From assembly GCA_964569315.1 (NCBI GenBank), contig CAZMUZ010000033.1:1-33540 (forward strand): 33,540 nt of DNA. Direction: 5' to 3'. The notes under the pieces are model-generated. The model was not told where the DNA came from. It made no database searches and worked only from the letters and a program-made list of their open reading frames with translations. The position numbers were made by a program, and so were the translations under genes. Of the stretch, positions 15,779 to 25,503 are shown piece after piece. The number at the start of each line of letters is the position of its first letter. Position 1 is the stretch's first letter. This DNA is from CADEFF01 sp964569315. GTDB lineage: Bacteria; Pseudomonadota; Alphaproteobacteria; Dongiales; Dongiaceae.

Positions 15779-15842
15779 TGCAGGATCGGTACTCCCACTG
15801 TGCAATTTCCGGTGGGCGCGGAACTTACGATCCGATCCTGCA
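15779..15842. repeat. 11-bp inverted repeat enclosing a second stem
   Basis: TGCAGGATCGG (15779-15789) recurs exactly inverted as CCGATCCTGCA (15832-15842), 42 bases apart. Between them CCCAC (15794-15798) and GTGGG (15812-15816) form a nested stem. It lies in the divergent gap between the dehydrogenase (minus) and the DUF3606 gene (plus, 15882), ending just before GATAAT (15845-15850), a possible -10 box. It may be a looping operator, a structured leader or small RNA, or a leftover of an excised element. Confidence 0.65.
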
Positions 15843-15881
15843 TTGATAATCATAGCCTCTTTCCATGCGTGAGAGTTCCCC

Positions 15882-16109
15882 ATGCCCAATAACCTCAAGC
15901 TCGATTTTCGGAGCCCGATCCCCGCGCGAATCAACCTCACCGTGCCCTGGGAGCGCGACTGGTGGTGCAAGACCTGGAATGTGACCGAGAAGGAACTGCG
16001 CGCGGCGATCTTCGCGGTCGGCACCTCGGCTCCTTCCGTGGCGCGTCACCTTGGCCGACGGATTCCGGTCGGAAGGCCTTCCGACCGGGGCGAGGTGCGG
16101 GGCTCCTGA
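15882..16109 (+). CDS. DUF3606 family small protein
   Basis: The 75-residue product fits the DUF3606 pattern: after a short polar start, ARINLTVPWERDWWCKTW (15-32) and NVTEKELRAAIFAVG (33-47), then APSVARHLGR (50-59). The tryptophan-rich block followed by a helix with E-LRAA-VG is characteristic. Members are common in alphaproteobacteria and have no known biochemical role; some belong to stress responses in related bacteria. The tail after residue 60 is rich in Arg, Pro and Gly and unlike the family, so the natural protein may simply have a disordered end. A weak ribosome site (GAGAG) precedes ATG 15882. It lies 171 bases upstream of ndvB on the same strand. Confidence 0.75.
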   Translation: MPNNLKLDFRSPIPARINLTVPWERDWWCKTWNVTEKELRAAIFAVGTSAPSVARHLGRRIPVGRPSDRGEVRGS

Positions 16110-16280
16110 GCGGTGCGGGTCGCCCGCGCCGCATCGACGCAGGCTCCTCGCTGGCGTCCTCGAATGCCCGAGCCGTCGTCTCCCGTGCCGCCTGAAATGA
16201 CTGCCCCCGTCCCGAGACGCGACAGCGGCGATCGAGCATAGAGATCGCGCGGCGATCGCCCTTCAGTCAGAGGTTTCCTG

Positions 16281-19200
16281 TTGATCGCCTTCATCCGACG
16301 GAATCTGGCATCGGCGGCCGCGACTTCGCTATGGGAGAGTTCCGAGCCCATTCGCGAAGAGCTGATGAGCATCGAGCGGCTGGAGCAGCATGCGAGAACG
16401 CTTGCAGCGGCCCAGCCCGTGACGCCAAAGCCGGTCAAGGTCTATCCGCTGGCGAGACGGGTCGTCGAGAACGCGGCCCTGCTCCTCCAGGCGCATCACT
16501 CGATCGCGACATCGATCGAGGAAGGCGATGCCATCACGCCGGCCGCGGAGTGGCTGATCGACAATTTTCATCTCGTCGAAGGGCAGATTCGGCAGATCCG
16601 CTCCGACCTGCCGCCGGGCTATTATCGTCAGCTTCCGAAGCTGGGGGCGGGACCTTTCGCCGGCTATCCGCGCGTCTTCGGTGTCGCCTGGGCCTATGTG
16701 GCCCATACCGACAGCCGTTTCGATCCGGAAATCTTCTGTCGCTACCTCCATGCCTATCAGGAAGTCGATCCGCTGACGATCGGCGAACTCTGGGCGGTGT
16801 CGATCACGCTCCGGATCGTGCTCACCGAAAATCTGCGGCGCCTTGCCGAGCGGGTAATGCAGAGCGGCGAGGCGCGGAATGAAGCGGACGAGCTGCTGCG
16901 CCGATTGCTGGGCGCAGCCGACCGGACACCGGAGTCGGCCGCTGCGCTGCTGTCGGCTTACGAGCGTGCGCCCTTGCCGCGGGCGCTGGCGGTGCAACTC
17001 GTGCACCGTCTGCACGATCAGGATCCGCGCATCGTGCCGGCGCTCGCCTGGCTCGACGAGAGGCTCGCGGCGCAGTACACCACTGCCGATGCCCTCGTTC
17101 GCGACGAGCATCAGCGCCAGGGCTCGGCCAGCGTCACAGTCCGCAACATCATCCTCAGTCTCCGCCTCATCGCCGATGTGGATTGGACGGAGCTGTTCGA
17201 GCGCGTAAGCCCGGTCGACCGGATTCTTTCGGTTACCGACCGCTATCTCGAAATGGACTTTCCGACGCGCAACCTCTATCGCACCGCGATCGAGGAGCTG
17301 GCGCGCGGTTCGCCCCGTTCGGAGCTCGATATCGCCCGGAGCGCCGTGCTCGCCGCCTTGAACGCCTCCGCGTCGGATGCGCGGCCCGGCGATGTGCGGC
17401 GGGCCGATCCCGGCTATTACCTGATCGCGCACGGCCGCATGGCGTTCGAGGCCGCCATCGGCTATCGGGCGGCATCCGGCATCCGGCTCCGCCGGCTTGG
17501 TCGAAGGGCGGGCATCGGCGGCTATGTTGGCGCCGGCGCGATCCTGGGCATGCTGCTGCTGGGGATTCCCCTATCGCTCTCGGCGCAGGTCGGATATGGC
17601 GGCGGCTGGCTTGTCCTCTTCGCGTTGCTGGGGATAATTCCTGCGATCGACCTCGCCGTCGCCCTCATCAACCGCGGCGTGACGCGCGGCTTCCGCGCCA
17701 CGCGCCTCCCGGCGATGGAGCTGCGCGAAGGAATTCCGGAACGGCTGCGCACGCTCGTTGCGGTGCCGACGCTGCTGAGCTCGATCGACGGGGTGCGCGA
17801 GCAGGTCGAGCGGTTGGAGATCCACTATCTCGCCAGCGCCGAGGGCGACCTGCACTATGCGCTGCTCTCCGACTGGACCGACGCCGACAGCGAGCATCGT
17901 GCGGGCGACCAGGCGCTGTTGGTTGCCGCCGCCGAGGCCATCGAGGAACTCAATCGTCGCCACGGCCCCGCCCGCGGCGGCGATCGTTTCCTCCTGCTTC
18001 ACCGCCGGCGGATCTGGAACGAGCGCGAGGGGCGATGGATCGGATGGGAACGAAAGCGCGGCAAGCTGCATGAGCTGAACCGGCTGCTCCGCGGCGCGAC
18101 CGACACGACCTTTCTGCCGATCGCCGGCCGTCCGCCTCGGGTGCCGGCCAATGTGCGCTACGTCATCACGCTCGACGCCGATACGCGGTTGCCGCGCGAA
18201 GCGGTGCGGCGCCTCATCGGCAAGCTGGCGCATCCGCTCAACGTCGCGCGCCTGGATCCGCGCAAGGGCAGGGTCATGGAAGGCTATGCCATTCTGCAGC
18301 CGCGGGTAACGCCATCGCTACCGGTCGGGCGCGAGGGCTCGGTCTTTCAGCGCATCTTCTCCAGCGTCGGCGGCATAGATTCCTATGCCTCCGCCGTTTC
18401 GGACGTCTATCAGGACCTGTTCGGCGAAGGTTCCTATACGGGCAAGGGAATCTATGACGTCGATGCCTTCGAGGCGGCGCTTGCCGGCCGTGCCCCGGAC
18501 TCGACCCTGCTCAGCCACGATCTCTTCGAGGGCGTCTTTGCCCGCGCCGGATTGGCATCCGACATCGAAGTGATCGAGGAGTTTCCGTCGCGATACGACG
18601 TCGCCGCTATCCGGCATCATCGCTGGGCTCGCGGCGACTGGCAGCTACTGCCCTGGATCCTGGGCTTGCGCTCCGTAGCGCTTGCGGATCCGGTCAGGAA
18701 TCGGATGCCCGCGATCGGACGCTGGAAGATGCTGGACAATCTTCGGCGGACCTTTTCGGCGCCTACTGCGGTCGCCTGCCTCGTTGCCGGCTGGATGCTG
18801 TCGATGCCGATGGCACTGACCTGGACCTGCTTCATTCTGGCGACGATCGGCCTGCCGACATTCATTCCGGTCGTGAATGCGATGGCGTCTCGCCGGCCCG
18901 GCGTGCCGCTCCGGCGATACATGCGCACGCTTGGCGGCGATATCCGCACCGCCTTCACGCTTTGGGGGCTCATCATCATCTTCCTCGCCCATCAAGCGTG
19001 GCTGATGGGGGATGCGGTGTTGCGTACGCTTTACCGCCTGTTCGTAACGCGGCGTCATCTCCTCGAATGGGTTCCCGCGGCGCAGGCCTCTCTCGGGCTC
19101 GGCCGAGATCTCGCGGGCTTCTATCGACGAATGTCCGGTGCGGTCGTCATCGGTGTCGCCGCCTTGCTCCTGTCGCTTCTTTCCGAGGGCGGGAGCTGGG

Positions 19201-22200
19201 CTCTTGCGCTGCCATTCGCCGCGCTCTGGAGCCTTTCGCCCGCGATCGCGCGCTGGAGCAGCCTGTCGCCGCTCGACACCGGCCAGCCTCCTGTCTTGCC
19301 GGCCGACGCGGAGGCGTTGCGGCTGACTGCCCGCCGGACCTGGCGCTTCTTCGAGAGCTTCGTCACGTCAGCCGACAACATGCTGTCGCCGGATAATTTC
19401 CAGGAGGATCCGAATCCGGTCCTCGCGCATCGCACCTCGCCGACCAATATCGGCCTCTATCTTCTCTCGACCGTGAGCGCACGGGATTTCGGCTGGATCG
19501 GGACGCTCGATGCGATCGAGCGGATGGAGGCGACCTTCGAAACGATGGATCGTCTCAAGCGTTTCCGCGGTCACTTCTTCAACTGGTACGACACGCAGGA
19601 TCTGCGCCCCCTGGACCCGGCTTACATTTCGTCGGTGGATAGCGGCAACCTTGCCGGGCATCTCATAGCGCTCGCCAATGCCTGCCGCGAGTGGCGCGAG
19701 AGAACGGTCGTCGACGCGAGAATCGCCAGCGGCATCGGCGACGCGCTCGAGCTCGCACGCCGCGAGGCGAATCGTCTGCGCCAAGGCAGCCGACAGCAGC
19801 TCTGGCAGCCGCTGGAAGATGCGCTGGTAGGGCTGCGCGACCAGCTTGGGCGGCTACCGCGGGAAGGCGAGACGGTCGCTCTGCCGCTCCCAGCGCTTGC
19901 TGCGGCCGCCGACCTTCTCGTCGAGAAGGCACGCAACTTCGTCGCCGAACGCCAGGAGGAGGCCGGTGCCGATCTCCTGTTTTGGGCAGAGGCGTCGCGA
20001 CGGACGATCGAAGGCCACCGCCATGACCGGCAGGAGAAGGCAAAGCGCCAGGCGCAGCTCGCGGGACGGCTCGTCGCCCTCGAGGAAAGAGCGCGGGCGA
20101 CGGCGCTCGGCATGGAGTTCGGCTTCCTGCTCGATCGGGACCGCAAGCTGCTCTCGATCGGCTATCTGGTTCCGGAGGGCACGCTCGATCCGAGCTGCTA
20201 CGACCTGCTCGCTTCCGAGGCGCGGCTCGCGAGCTTCATCGCCATTGCCAAGGGCGATGTCGAGGCGCGCCACTGGTTCCACCTGGGTCGAACGGTCACG
20301 CCGATCGCCAGCGGTGCGGCGTTGATCTCCTGGTCGGGATCGATGTTCGAGTATCTGATGCCGTCGCTCGTCATGCGCGCGCCGACCGGCAGCCTCATTC
20401 AGCAGACCAACCGCCTCGCCGTGCGCAAGCAGATCGACTATGCGACGGAGGCGGGTGTTCCCTGGGGGATATCGGAGTCCGCCTATAACGCGCGGGATCT
20501 CGAGTACACCTATCAATATTCCAACTTCGGCATCCCATCGCTCGGCATGAAACGGGGGTTGGGCGAAAACATCGTCGTCTCGCCCTATGCGACGGCGCTG
20601 GCCTCGATGATCGATGCGCCGGCGGCGGCCACCAATCTCGAGCGACTGGCGAAGCTCGGCGCGCGCGGGCGTTTTGGATTCTATGAGGCCCTGGATTTCA
20701 CCTCGACGCGGCTGCCCGAGGGAGAGAACGTCGCGATCGTGCGGGCCTATATGGCGCATCACCAGGGCATGACGATCGTCGCCATCGCCAATGCGCTCCT
20801 CGAGGGGGAGGTGCGCTCGCGTTTCCATGATGAGCCGATGGTGCGGGCGACCGAACTCCTCCTCCAGGAACGCACGCCGCGGGACGTGGCCGTCGTGCGA
20901 CCCTGGGTCACGGAAGGAGCGGCAGCCGCGAAGATCCATGCGGTCGAGCCGCCGGGCGGGCGACGCTATGTCTCCGCGCACGATCCCGCGCCGGCAACGC
21001 ATCTCCTCTCGAACGGACGCTACTCGCTGATGCTGACCGCGGCGGGTTCCGGCTACAGCCGCTGGCGAGATATCGCGATCACGCGCTGGCGCGAGGATGC
21101 GACTTGCGACGATTGGGGCAGCTATCTTTATCTCCGCGATGTCCGGAGCGGCGCTGTCTGGTCGGCGGGATATCAGCCGATCGGCGCAGAGGCCGACGAC
21201 TACGAGGCCGCCTTCAACGAGGATCGTGCCGAGATCGTGCGTCGCGACGGGTCGCTGGCAACCTCGCTCGAGGTGCTGGTGTCGCAGGAAACCGACGGTG
21301 AGGTCAGGCGCGTCTCGATCTCCAACGCTGGAGTCCGTGCGCGGGAGATCGACGTCACTTCCTATGCCGAGCTGGTGCTGGCACCGCAGGCGTCCGATGT
21401 CGCACATCCGGCCTTTTCGAAGCTCTTCGTCGAAACCGAGTATCTGCCGGAGCTGGAGGCCGTGGTGGCGACGCGCCGCCGGCGCTCGCCGAGCGAGCCG
21501 GCGATCTGGGTGGGGCAACTCGCCATCGTCGATGGCGAAGCGATCGGCGAGCTGGAGATCGAAACCGACCGCGCGCGTTTCCTCGGGCGTGAGAACGATG
21601 CGCGCACACCGGATTCCGTGCTGGAGGGGAAGCCGCTCTCCAACACGACGGGGACGGTGCTCGACCCGATCTTCGCGCTGCGCCAACGGGTGCGCGTCCG
21701 GCCGGGTGCCGTCGCGCGCGTCGCCTTCTGGACGCTCGTGGCATCTTCCCGCGAGGCGCTGCTCGACCTCATCGACAAGCATCGCGACGTCGCGGCATTC
21801 GAGCGTGCGGCAACCCTCGCCTGGACCCAGGCGCAGGTGCAGTTGCATCATCTCAAGATCGATTCCGGCGAAGCCGCAACCTTCCAGAGCCTCGCGGGAC
21901 ATCTGCTCTATGCAACGCCTGCCATGCGGCCGGCATCCGACACTATCCGCCGCGGCGCCGGTGGCCAGCCCGGCCTCTGGCCGCACGGCATTTCCGGCGA
22001 TCTGCCGATCCTGCTGCTGCGGATCTCCGACACGGAGGATCTCGGCGCGCTGCGCCAGGTGCTGCTCGCGCACGAATATTGGCGCATGAAGCGCTTCGCC
22101 GTGGATCTCGTGATCCTGAACGAGCGCGCCGCCTCATACGTCCAGGATCTGCAGATCGCCATCGAGGGTATGGTGCGCACGAGCCAGACGCGCGCGCAGA

Positions 22201-24875
22201 TCGAGGACGATGGGCCGGCGGGGCGCGTCTTCGTGCTGCGGGCGGATCTCATTCCGGACCAGGCGCGCTCGCTGCTTCTCTCGATTGCGCGGGTGGTGCT
22301 GGTCGCGCAGCGCGGACGAATCTCCGATCAGCTCGACCGCGCCGTGGGACGGGACGCGAGCTTCGGGCCGGCGCCGCACCGTGCCGCGCCGCGATCGGCG
22401 CCTGCGCTGGTACCGACGGTGCCGGAACTCGAATTCTATAACGGCCTCGGCGGTTTCGATAGCGGGGGCCGCGACTATGTGACGGTGCTCCGGCCCGGGC
22501 AGACCACGCCGGCGCCCTGGTGCAATGTGATCGCCAATCCCACGTTCGGCTTCCAGGTGTCGGCCGGCGGAGGCGGGTATAGCTGGTCTCGAAACGGTCG
22601 CGAGAACCAGCTCACGCCCTGGTCGAACGACCCCGTAACGGATCGGCCCGGCGAGGTCGTCTATCTGCGGGACGAGGAGAGCGGGGAGATCTGGACGCCG
22701 ACCGCGACCCCGATCCGCGAGCCGGGCGCGACCTACGTCGCGCGACATGGCTACGGCTATAGCCGGCTGGAGCATATCGGGCACGAGATCCAGTCGGAAC
22801 TGCTGCTCTTCGTGCCGATGGCGGATCCGATAAAGATCTCCCGGCTTCGCTTTCGCAACGGCGCCAGCCGCCATCGGCGCATCGCGGTTACGGCCTATGC
22901 AGAGTGGGTGCTGGGTGCCTCGCGGGGCGCATCGGCGCCGTTCGTGACGACGGAGATCGATTCCGAAACCGGTGCGCTCTTCGCGCGCAACGGCTGGAAC
23001 CCGGCCTTCGGTTCGCGTATCGCGTTCTCGGACATGGCCGGCCGGCAGAGCGACTGGACCGGCGACCGGCGCGAGTTCATCGGTCGCAATGGAAGCCTGT
23101 CGAACCCGGCCGCGCTCGCCGAAGGGCGTGCGCTCTCCAACAGGGTGGGGGCGGGGCTCGATCCCTGCGCCGCGTTGCGCACCGTGGTCGATCTGGCGCC
23201 GAACGAGACGGTCGAGATCGTCCATTTCCTGGGCGAGGCCGAGAGCGACGCGGCAGCCCGGGCGCTTGTCGCCAAGTATCGTGCGGCCGACCTGGACGAG
23301 GTCCGCGCCGAGGTCGCGCGTCATTGGGCCGATTTCCTCGGCACGATCGAAGTGCGGACGCCCGATCGCGCGCTCGACATCATGCTGAATGGCTGGCTGC
23401 TCTATCAGACGCTCGTCTGTCGGCTCTGGAGCCGCTCCGGGTTCTATCAGGCGAGCGGCGCCTACGGCTTTCGCGACCAGCTTCAGGATTGCATGTCGAT
23501 CACCTTCGCGCGGCCGGCCATGACACGCTCGCATCTCTTGCGAGCGGCGTCGCGCCAGTTCCCCGAGGGCGACGTGCAGCACTGGTGGCTGCCCCATTCC
23601 GGGCAGGGCGTTCGGACGCGGATCTCCGACGACCGCGCCTGGCTCGGCTATGCCGCGGCCCTCTATGTCGAGGCCACGGGCGACAGCGCGGTGCTCGACG
23701 AGCAGGTTCCGTTCCTCGAGGGACAGCGGCTTGCGGCGGACGAGCATGACAGCTTCTTCCAGCCCAAGGTCTCCGACGAAACGGCAAGTCTTTTCGAGCA
23801 TTGCGCGCGCGCCCTCGACCGGAGCCTCGCGGTGGGCCCGCATGGATTGCCGCTGATCGGCGGGGGCGACTGGAACGACGGGATGAACCGGGTGGGCGAG
23901 AAGGGGCGGGGCGAAAGCGTGTGGCTCGGCTGGCTGCTCTACGCGACACTCATGAAGTTCGTGCCGATTGCCGAAGCTCGTGGCGAGGCGTCTCGCACCG
24001 CCCGATGGCGCGACCATGCGAAGGCGCTGCAGCGATCGATCGAGCGCGAGGCGTGGGATGGCGACTGGTACAAGCGTGCGTGGTACGACGACGGCACGCC
24101 GCTCGGCTCCGCCGCGAACGACGAATGCAGGATCGATTCGATCGCGCAGTCCTGGGCTGTACTCTCCGGCGCCGGCGACAACAAGCGCGCGACAGCGGCC
24201 ATGCAGGCCGCCGAGCGCGAGCTCGTGCGCCGCGAGGATGCGCTCGCCCTGCTCTTCGCGCCGCCCTTCGACAAGACCGCGCATGATCCCGGCTACATCC
24301 GGGGCTATCCGCCGGGTATTCGCGAGAATGGCGGGCAATATACCCATGCCGGCCTCTGGTCGGTGCTCGCCTGGGCGGCGCTGGGCGAGGGCGACAAGGC
24401 GGCGGGGCTCCTCGCGATGCTGAACCCCATCAACCACGCCCGCACGCCGGCCGATCTGCAGCGCTACAAGGTCGAGCCCTATGTCGTGGCCGCGGACATC
24501 TATGCGGCGCCGTCGCATGTCGGACGCGGCGGCTGGACCTGGTACACTGGGTCGGCCGGCTGGATGCACCGGGCGGGGATCGAAGGCGTGCTCGGCCTCC
24601 GCATCAAGGGCGATCATCTCACGCTCGAGCCTGCGATTCCCGCGTCATGGCCGCGCTATGAGATGACGCTGCGCTTCCGTTCGGCGACGTACGAAATCCT
24701 CGTCGAAAACCCCGGGAATGCGGATTCTGGCGCCGCCGAGTTCGACGGCGAGAAACTGCCTTCCGCCCCTTGGTCCGTGCCTCTGCTCGACGATGGCGCC
24801 ACCCATCGCTTGCGCGCGACGCTCGGCCGCCCGACGCGGTCTTCCGCCAATGTCGAGAATATCGCCGCCTCCTGA
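16281..24875 (+). CDS. ndvB: Cyclic beta-1,2-glucan synthase (NdvB/ChvB/Cgs)
   Basis: At 2864 residues it has the full size of NdvB-type enzymes. After a helical N-terminal region come membrane segments near 413-432 and 438-460, and a GT84 glycosyltransferase domain with DAD at 632-634 and HHRWARGDWQ at 779-788. Further membrane spans lie near 829-865, 892-912 and 953-988. A glycoamylase-like segment (WSGSMFEYLMP from 1351; AHHQGM at 1492-1497) precedes two GH94-type sandwich units (starting near 1573 and 2084) and a GH94 phosphorylase domain with GDWNDGMNRVG (D2530, W2531, D2533). In characterised homologues the protein initiates, elongates, trims and cyclises beta-1,2-glucan that goes to the periplasm for osmotic adaptation and host interaction. 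TTG 16281 is taken as start because GAGG (16270-16273) lies seven bases upstream. No frameshift is seen. Confidence 0.96.
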   Translation: MIAFIRRNLASAAATSLWESSEPIREELMSIERLEQHARTLAAAQPVTPKPVKVYPLARRVVENAALLLQAHHSIATSIEEGDAITPAAEWLIDNFHLVEGQIRQIRSDLPPGYYRQLPKLGAGPFAGYPRVFGVAWAYVAHTDSRFDPEIFCRYLHAYQEVDPLTIGELWAVSITLRIVLTENLRRLAERVMQSGEARNEADELLRRLLGAADRTPESAAALLSAYERAPLPRALAVQLVHRLHDQDPRIVPALAWLDERLAAQYTTADALVRDEHQRQGSASVTVRNIILSLRLIADVDWTELFERVSPVDRILSVTDRYLEMDFPTRNLYRTAIEELARGSPRSELDIARSAVLAALNASASDARPGDVRRADPGYYLIAHGRMAFEAAIGYRAASGIRLRRLGRRAGIGGYVGAGAILGMLLLGIPLSLSAQVGYGGGWLVLFALLGIIPAIDLAVALINRGVTRGFRATRLPAMELREGIPERLRTLVAVPTLLSSIDGVREQVERLEIHYLASAEGDLHYALLSDWTDADSEHRAGDQALLVAAAEAIEELNRRHGPARGGDRFLLLHRRRIWNEREGRWIGWERKRGKLHELNRLLRGATDTTFLPIAGRPPRVPANVRYVITLDADTRLPREAVRRLIGKLAHPLNVARLDPRKGRVMEGYAILQPRVTPSLPVGREGSVFQRIFSSVGGIDSYASAVSDVYQDLFGEGSYTGKGIYDVDAFEAALAGRAPDSTLLSHDLFEGVFARAGLASDIEVIEEFPSRYDVAAIRHHRWARGDWQLLPWILGLRSVALADPVRNRMPAIGRWKMLDNLRRTFSAPTAVACLVAGWMLSMPMALTWTCFILATIGLPTFIPVVNAMASRRPGVPLRRYMRTLGGDIRTAFTLWGLIIIFLAHQAWLMGDAVLRTLYRLFVTRRHLLEWVPAAQASLGLGRDLAGFYRRMSGAVVIGVAALLLSLLSEGGSWALALPFAALWSLSPAIARWSSLSPLDTGQPPVLPADAEALRLTARRTWRFFESFVTSADNMLSPDNFQEDPNPVLAHRTSPTNIGLYLLSTVSARDFGWIGTLDAIERMEATFETMDRLKRFRGHFFNWYDTQDLRPLDPAYISSVDSGNLAGHLIALANACREWRERTVVDARIASGIGDALELARREANRLRQGSRQQLWQPLEDALVGLRDQLGRLPREGETVALPLPALAAAADLLVEKARNFVAERQEEAGADLLFWAEASRRTIEGHRHDRQEKAKRQAQLAGRLVALEERARATALGMEFGFLLDRDRKLLSIGYLVPEGTLDPSCYDLLASEARLASFIAIAKGDVEARHWFHLGRTVTPIASGAALISWSGSMFEYLMPSLVMRAPTGSLIQQTNRLAVRKQIDYATEAGVPWGISESAYNARDLEYTYQYSNFGIPSLGMKRGLGENIVVSPYATALASMIDAPAAATNLERLAKLGARGRFGFYEALDFTSTRLPEGENVAIVRAYMAHHQGMTIVAIANALLEGEVRSRFHDEPMVRATELLLQERTPRDVAVVRPWVTEGAAAAKIHAVEPPGGRRYVSAHDPAPATHLLSNGRYSLMLTAAGSGYSRWRDIAITRWREDATCDDWGSYLYLRDVRSGAVWSAGYQPIGAEADDYEAAFNEDRAEIVRRDGSLATSLEVLVSQETDGEVRRVSISNAGVRAREIDVTSYAELVLAPQASDVAHPAFSKLFVETEYLPELEAVVATRRRRSPSEPAIWVGQLAIVDGEAIGELEIETDRARFLGRENDARTPDSVLEGKPLSNTTGTVLDPIFALRQRVRVRPGAVARVAFWTLVASSREALLDLIDKHRDVAAFERAATLAWTQAQVQLHHLKIDSGEAATFQSLAGHLLYATPAMRPASDTIRRGAGGQPGLWPHGISGDLPILLLRISDTEDLGALRQVLLAHEYWRMKRFAVDLVILNERAASYVQDLQIAIEGMVRTSQTRAQIEDDGPAGRVFVLRADLIPDQARSLLLSIARVVLVAQRGRISDQLDRAVGRDASFGPAPHRAAPRSAPALVPTVPELEFYNGLGGFDSGGRDYVTVLRPGQTTPAPWCNVIANPTFGFQVSAGGGGYSWSRNGRENQLTPWSNDPVTDRPGEVVYLRDEESGEIWTPTATPIREPGATYVARHGYGYSRLEHIGHEIQSELLLFVPMADPIKISRLRFRNGASRHRRIAVTAYAEWVLGASRGASAPFVTTEIDSETGALFARNGWNPAFGSRIAFSDMAGRQSDWTGDRREFIGRNGSLSNPAALAEGRALSNRVGAGLDPCAALRTVVDLAPNETVEIVHFLGEAESDAAARALVAKYRAADLDEVRAEVARHWADFLGTIEVRTPDRALDIMLNGWLLYQTLVCRLWSRSGFYQASGAYGFRDQLQDCMSITFARPAMTRSHLLRAASRQFPEGDVQHWWLPHSGQGVRTRISDDRAWLGYAAALYVEATGDSAVLDEQVPFLEGQRLAADEHDSFFQPKVSDETASLFEHCARALDRSLAVGPHGLPLIGGGDWNDGMNRVGEKGRGESVWLGWLLYATLMKFVPIAEARGEASRTARWRDHAKALQRSIEREAWDGDWYKRAWYDDGTPLGSAANDECRIDSIAQSWAVLSGAGDNKRATAAMQAAERELVRREDALALLFAPPFDKTAHDPGYIRGYPPGIRENGGQYTHAGLWSVLAWAALGEGDKAAGLLAMLNPINHARTPADLQRYKVEPYVVAADIYAAPSHVGRGGWTWYTGSAGWMHRAGIEGVLGLRIKGDHLTLEPAIPASWPRYEMTLRFRSATYEILVENPGNADSGAAEFDGEKLPSAPWSVPLLDDGATHRLRATLGRPTRSSANVENIAAS

Positions 24876-24882
24876 AGCACGG

Positions 24883-24895
24883 CCCTTTTCAAGGG
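24883..24895 (+). terminator. Weak hairpin after ndvB
   Basis: CCCTT (24883-24887), loop TTC, AAGGG (24891-24895) lies eight bases beyond the ndvB stop. The stem is only 5 bp and is followed by TTGG rather than a T-run, so it is a poor terminator at best. The rest of the gap to 25028 shows nothing further; an upstream in-frame ATG at 24948 would lengthen the next gene with residues unlike a receiver domain. Confidence 0.3.
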
Positions 24896-25028
24896 TTGGC
24901 GGCTCGATCTCCCGGAAATCCGCCTCGGGGGCAGGAACGTCTCGATCATGGAAACATTGTCCTCCGAGGCTCGTCCGAATCCGGTGCTGCCAATTTGCTG
25001 GAAGCCTTTTAGGGAACCTTACAACCGC

Positions 25029-25409
25029 ATGGCGTCCCAAGATTCCGCCCTCGTGGTTCTCGTAGTCGAGGACGAATGGCTGATCCGCGCCGAAATCGCG
25101 CGCGAGTTCGAGTCAGCGGGCTGGAGGGTGCTGGAGGCCGCCGACGGCGTGTCGGCGCTCTCCATTCTCGAGCGGACCGGCCATATCGATGCGCTCGTCA
25201 CCGATGTCAGGCTGCCCGGGTTCATAGACGGCTGGGATCTCGCAAAGCGCTTCCGGAGCGTCGACCCCGCCTTGCCCGTCATGTTCGCCTCCGCGAATGT
25301 CGTGGATGAGGATCGCCGGGTCCCCAACAGCCACTTCTTCAGCAAGCCCTGCCGCCCCGCGGAGATCGTAAACGCCTGCAAGAGGGGCATCTCGCAGACC
25401 GAGGCCTGA
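25029..25409 (+). CDS. Single-domain response regulator (CheY-like receiver)
   Basis: From ATG 25029 the protein is 126 residues, just a receiver domain. VVLVVEDEWLIR (9-20) carries the acidic pair E14/D15, LVTDVRLPG (57-64) has the phosphoacceptor D59, MFASAN (85-90) has the switch serine S88, and FFSKPCRP (103-110) has the conserved lysine K106. There is no output domain, so it must act by protein contact or phosphotransfer. VEDEWLIR and the SKP(C/Y)-type end resemble alphaproteobacterial stand-alone receivers often partnered with HWE-type histidine kinases; no kinase is in this window. The frame is open back to 24948, but those residues lie outside the domain, and AGGGAA (25011-25016) precedes the chosen start. 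Confidence 0.88.
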   Translation: MASQDSALVVLVVEDEWLIRAEIAREFESAGWRVLEAADGVSALSILERTGHIDALVTDVRLPGFIDGWDLAKRFRSVDPALPVMFASANVVDEDRRVPNSHFFSKPCRPAEIVNACKRGISQTEA

Positions 25410-25503
25410 GAGCGCAGGGCACGCCCGCGAAAATCTGGCGGAATTGCCTTAGGACACGGTGCAGGCTTGTGGCTTTCGGCGCTTCGCGCTATGCGCATGG
25501 CCT

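Noticed and set aside
15820..15850. GGAAC before the DUF3606 gene as an EcfG-type stress sigma factor promoter
   Set aside because: GGAAC is at 15820-15824, but no CGTT follows at 16-17 bases; only a sigma70-like GATAAT is seen.
19854..24617. Two very long minus-strand open frames (19854-22073 and 22134-24617) opposite ndvB
   Set aside because: They mirror the third-position GC bias of ndvB, have no recognisable domain, and ndvB motifs run unbroken across them.
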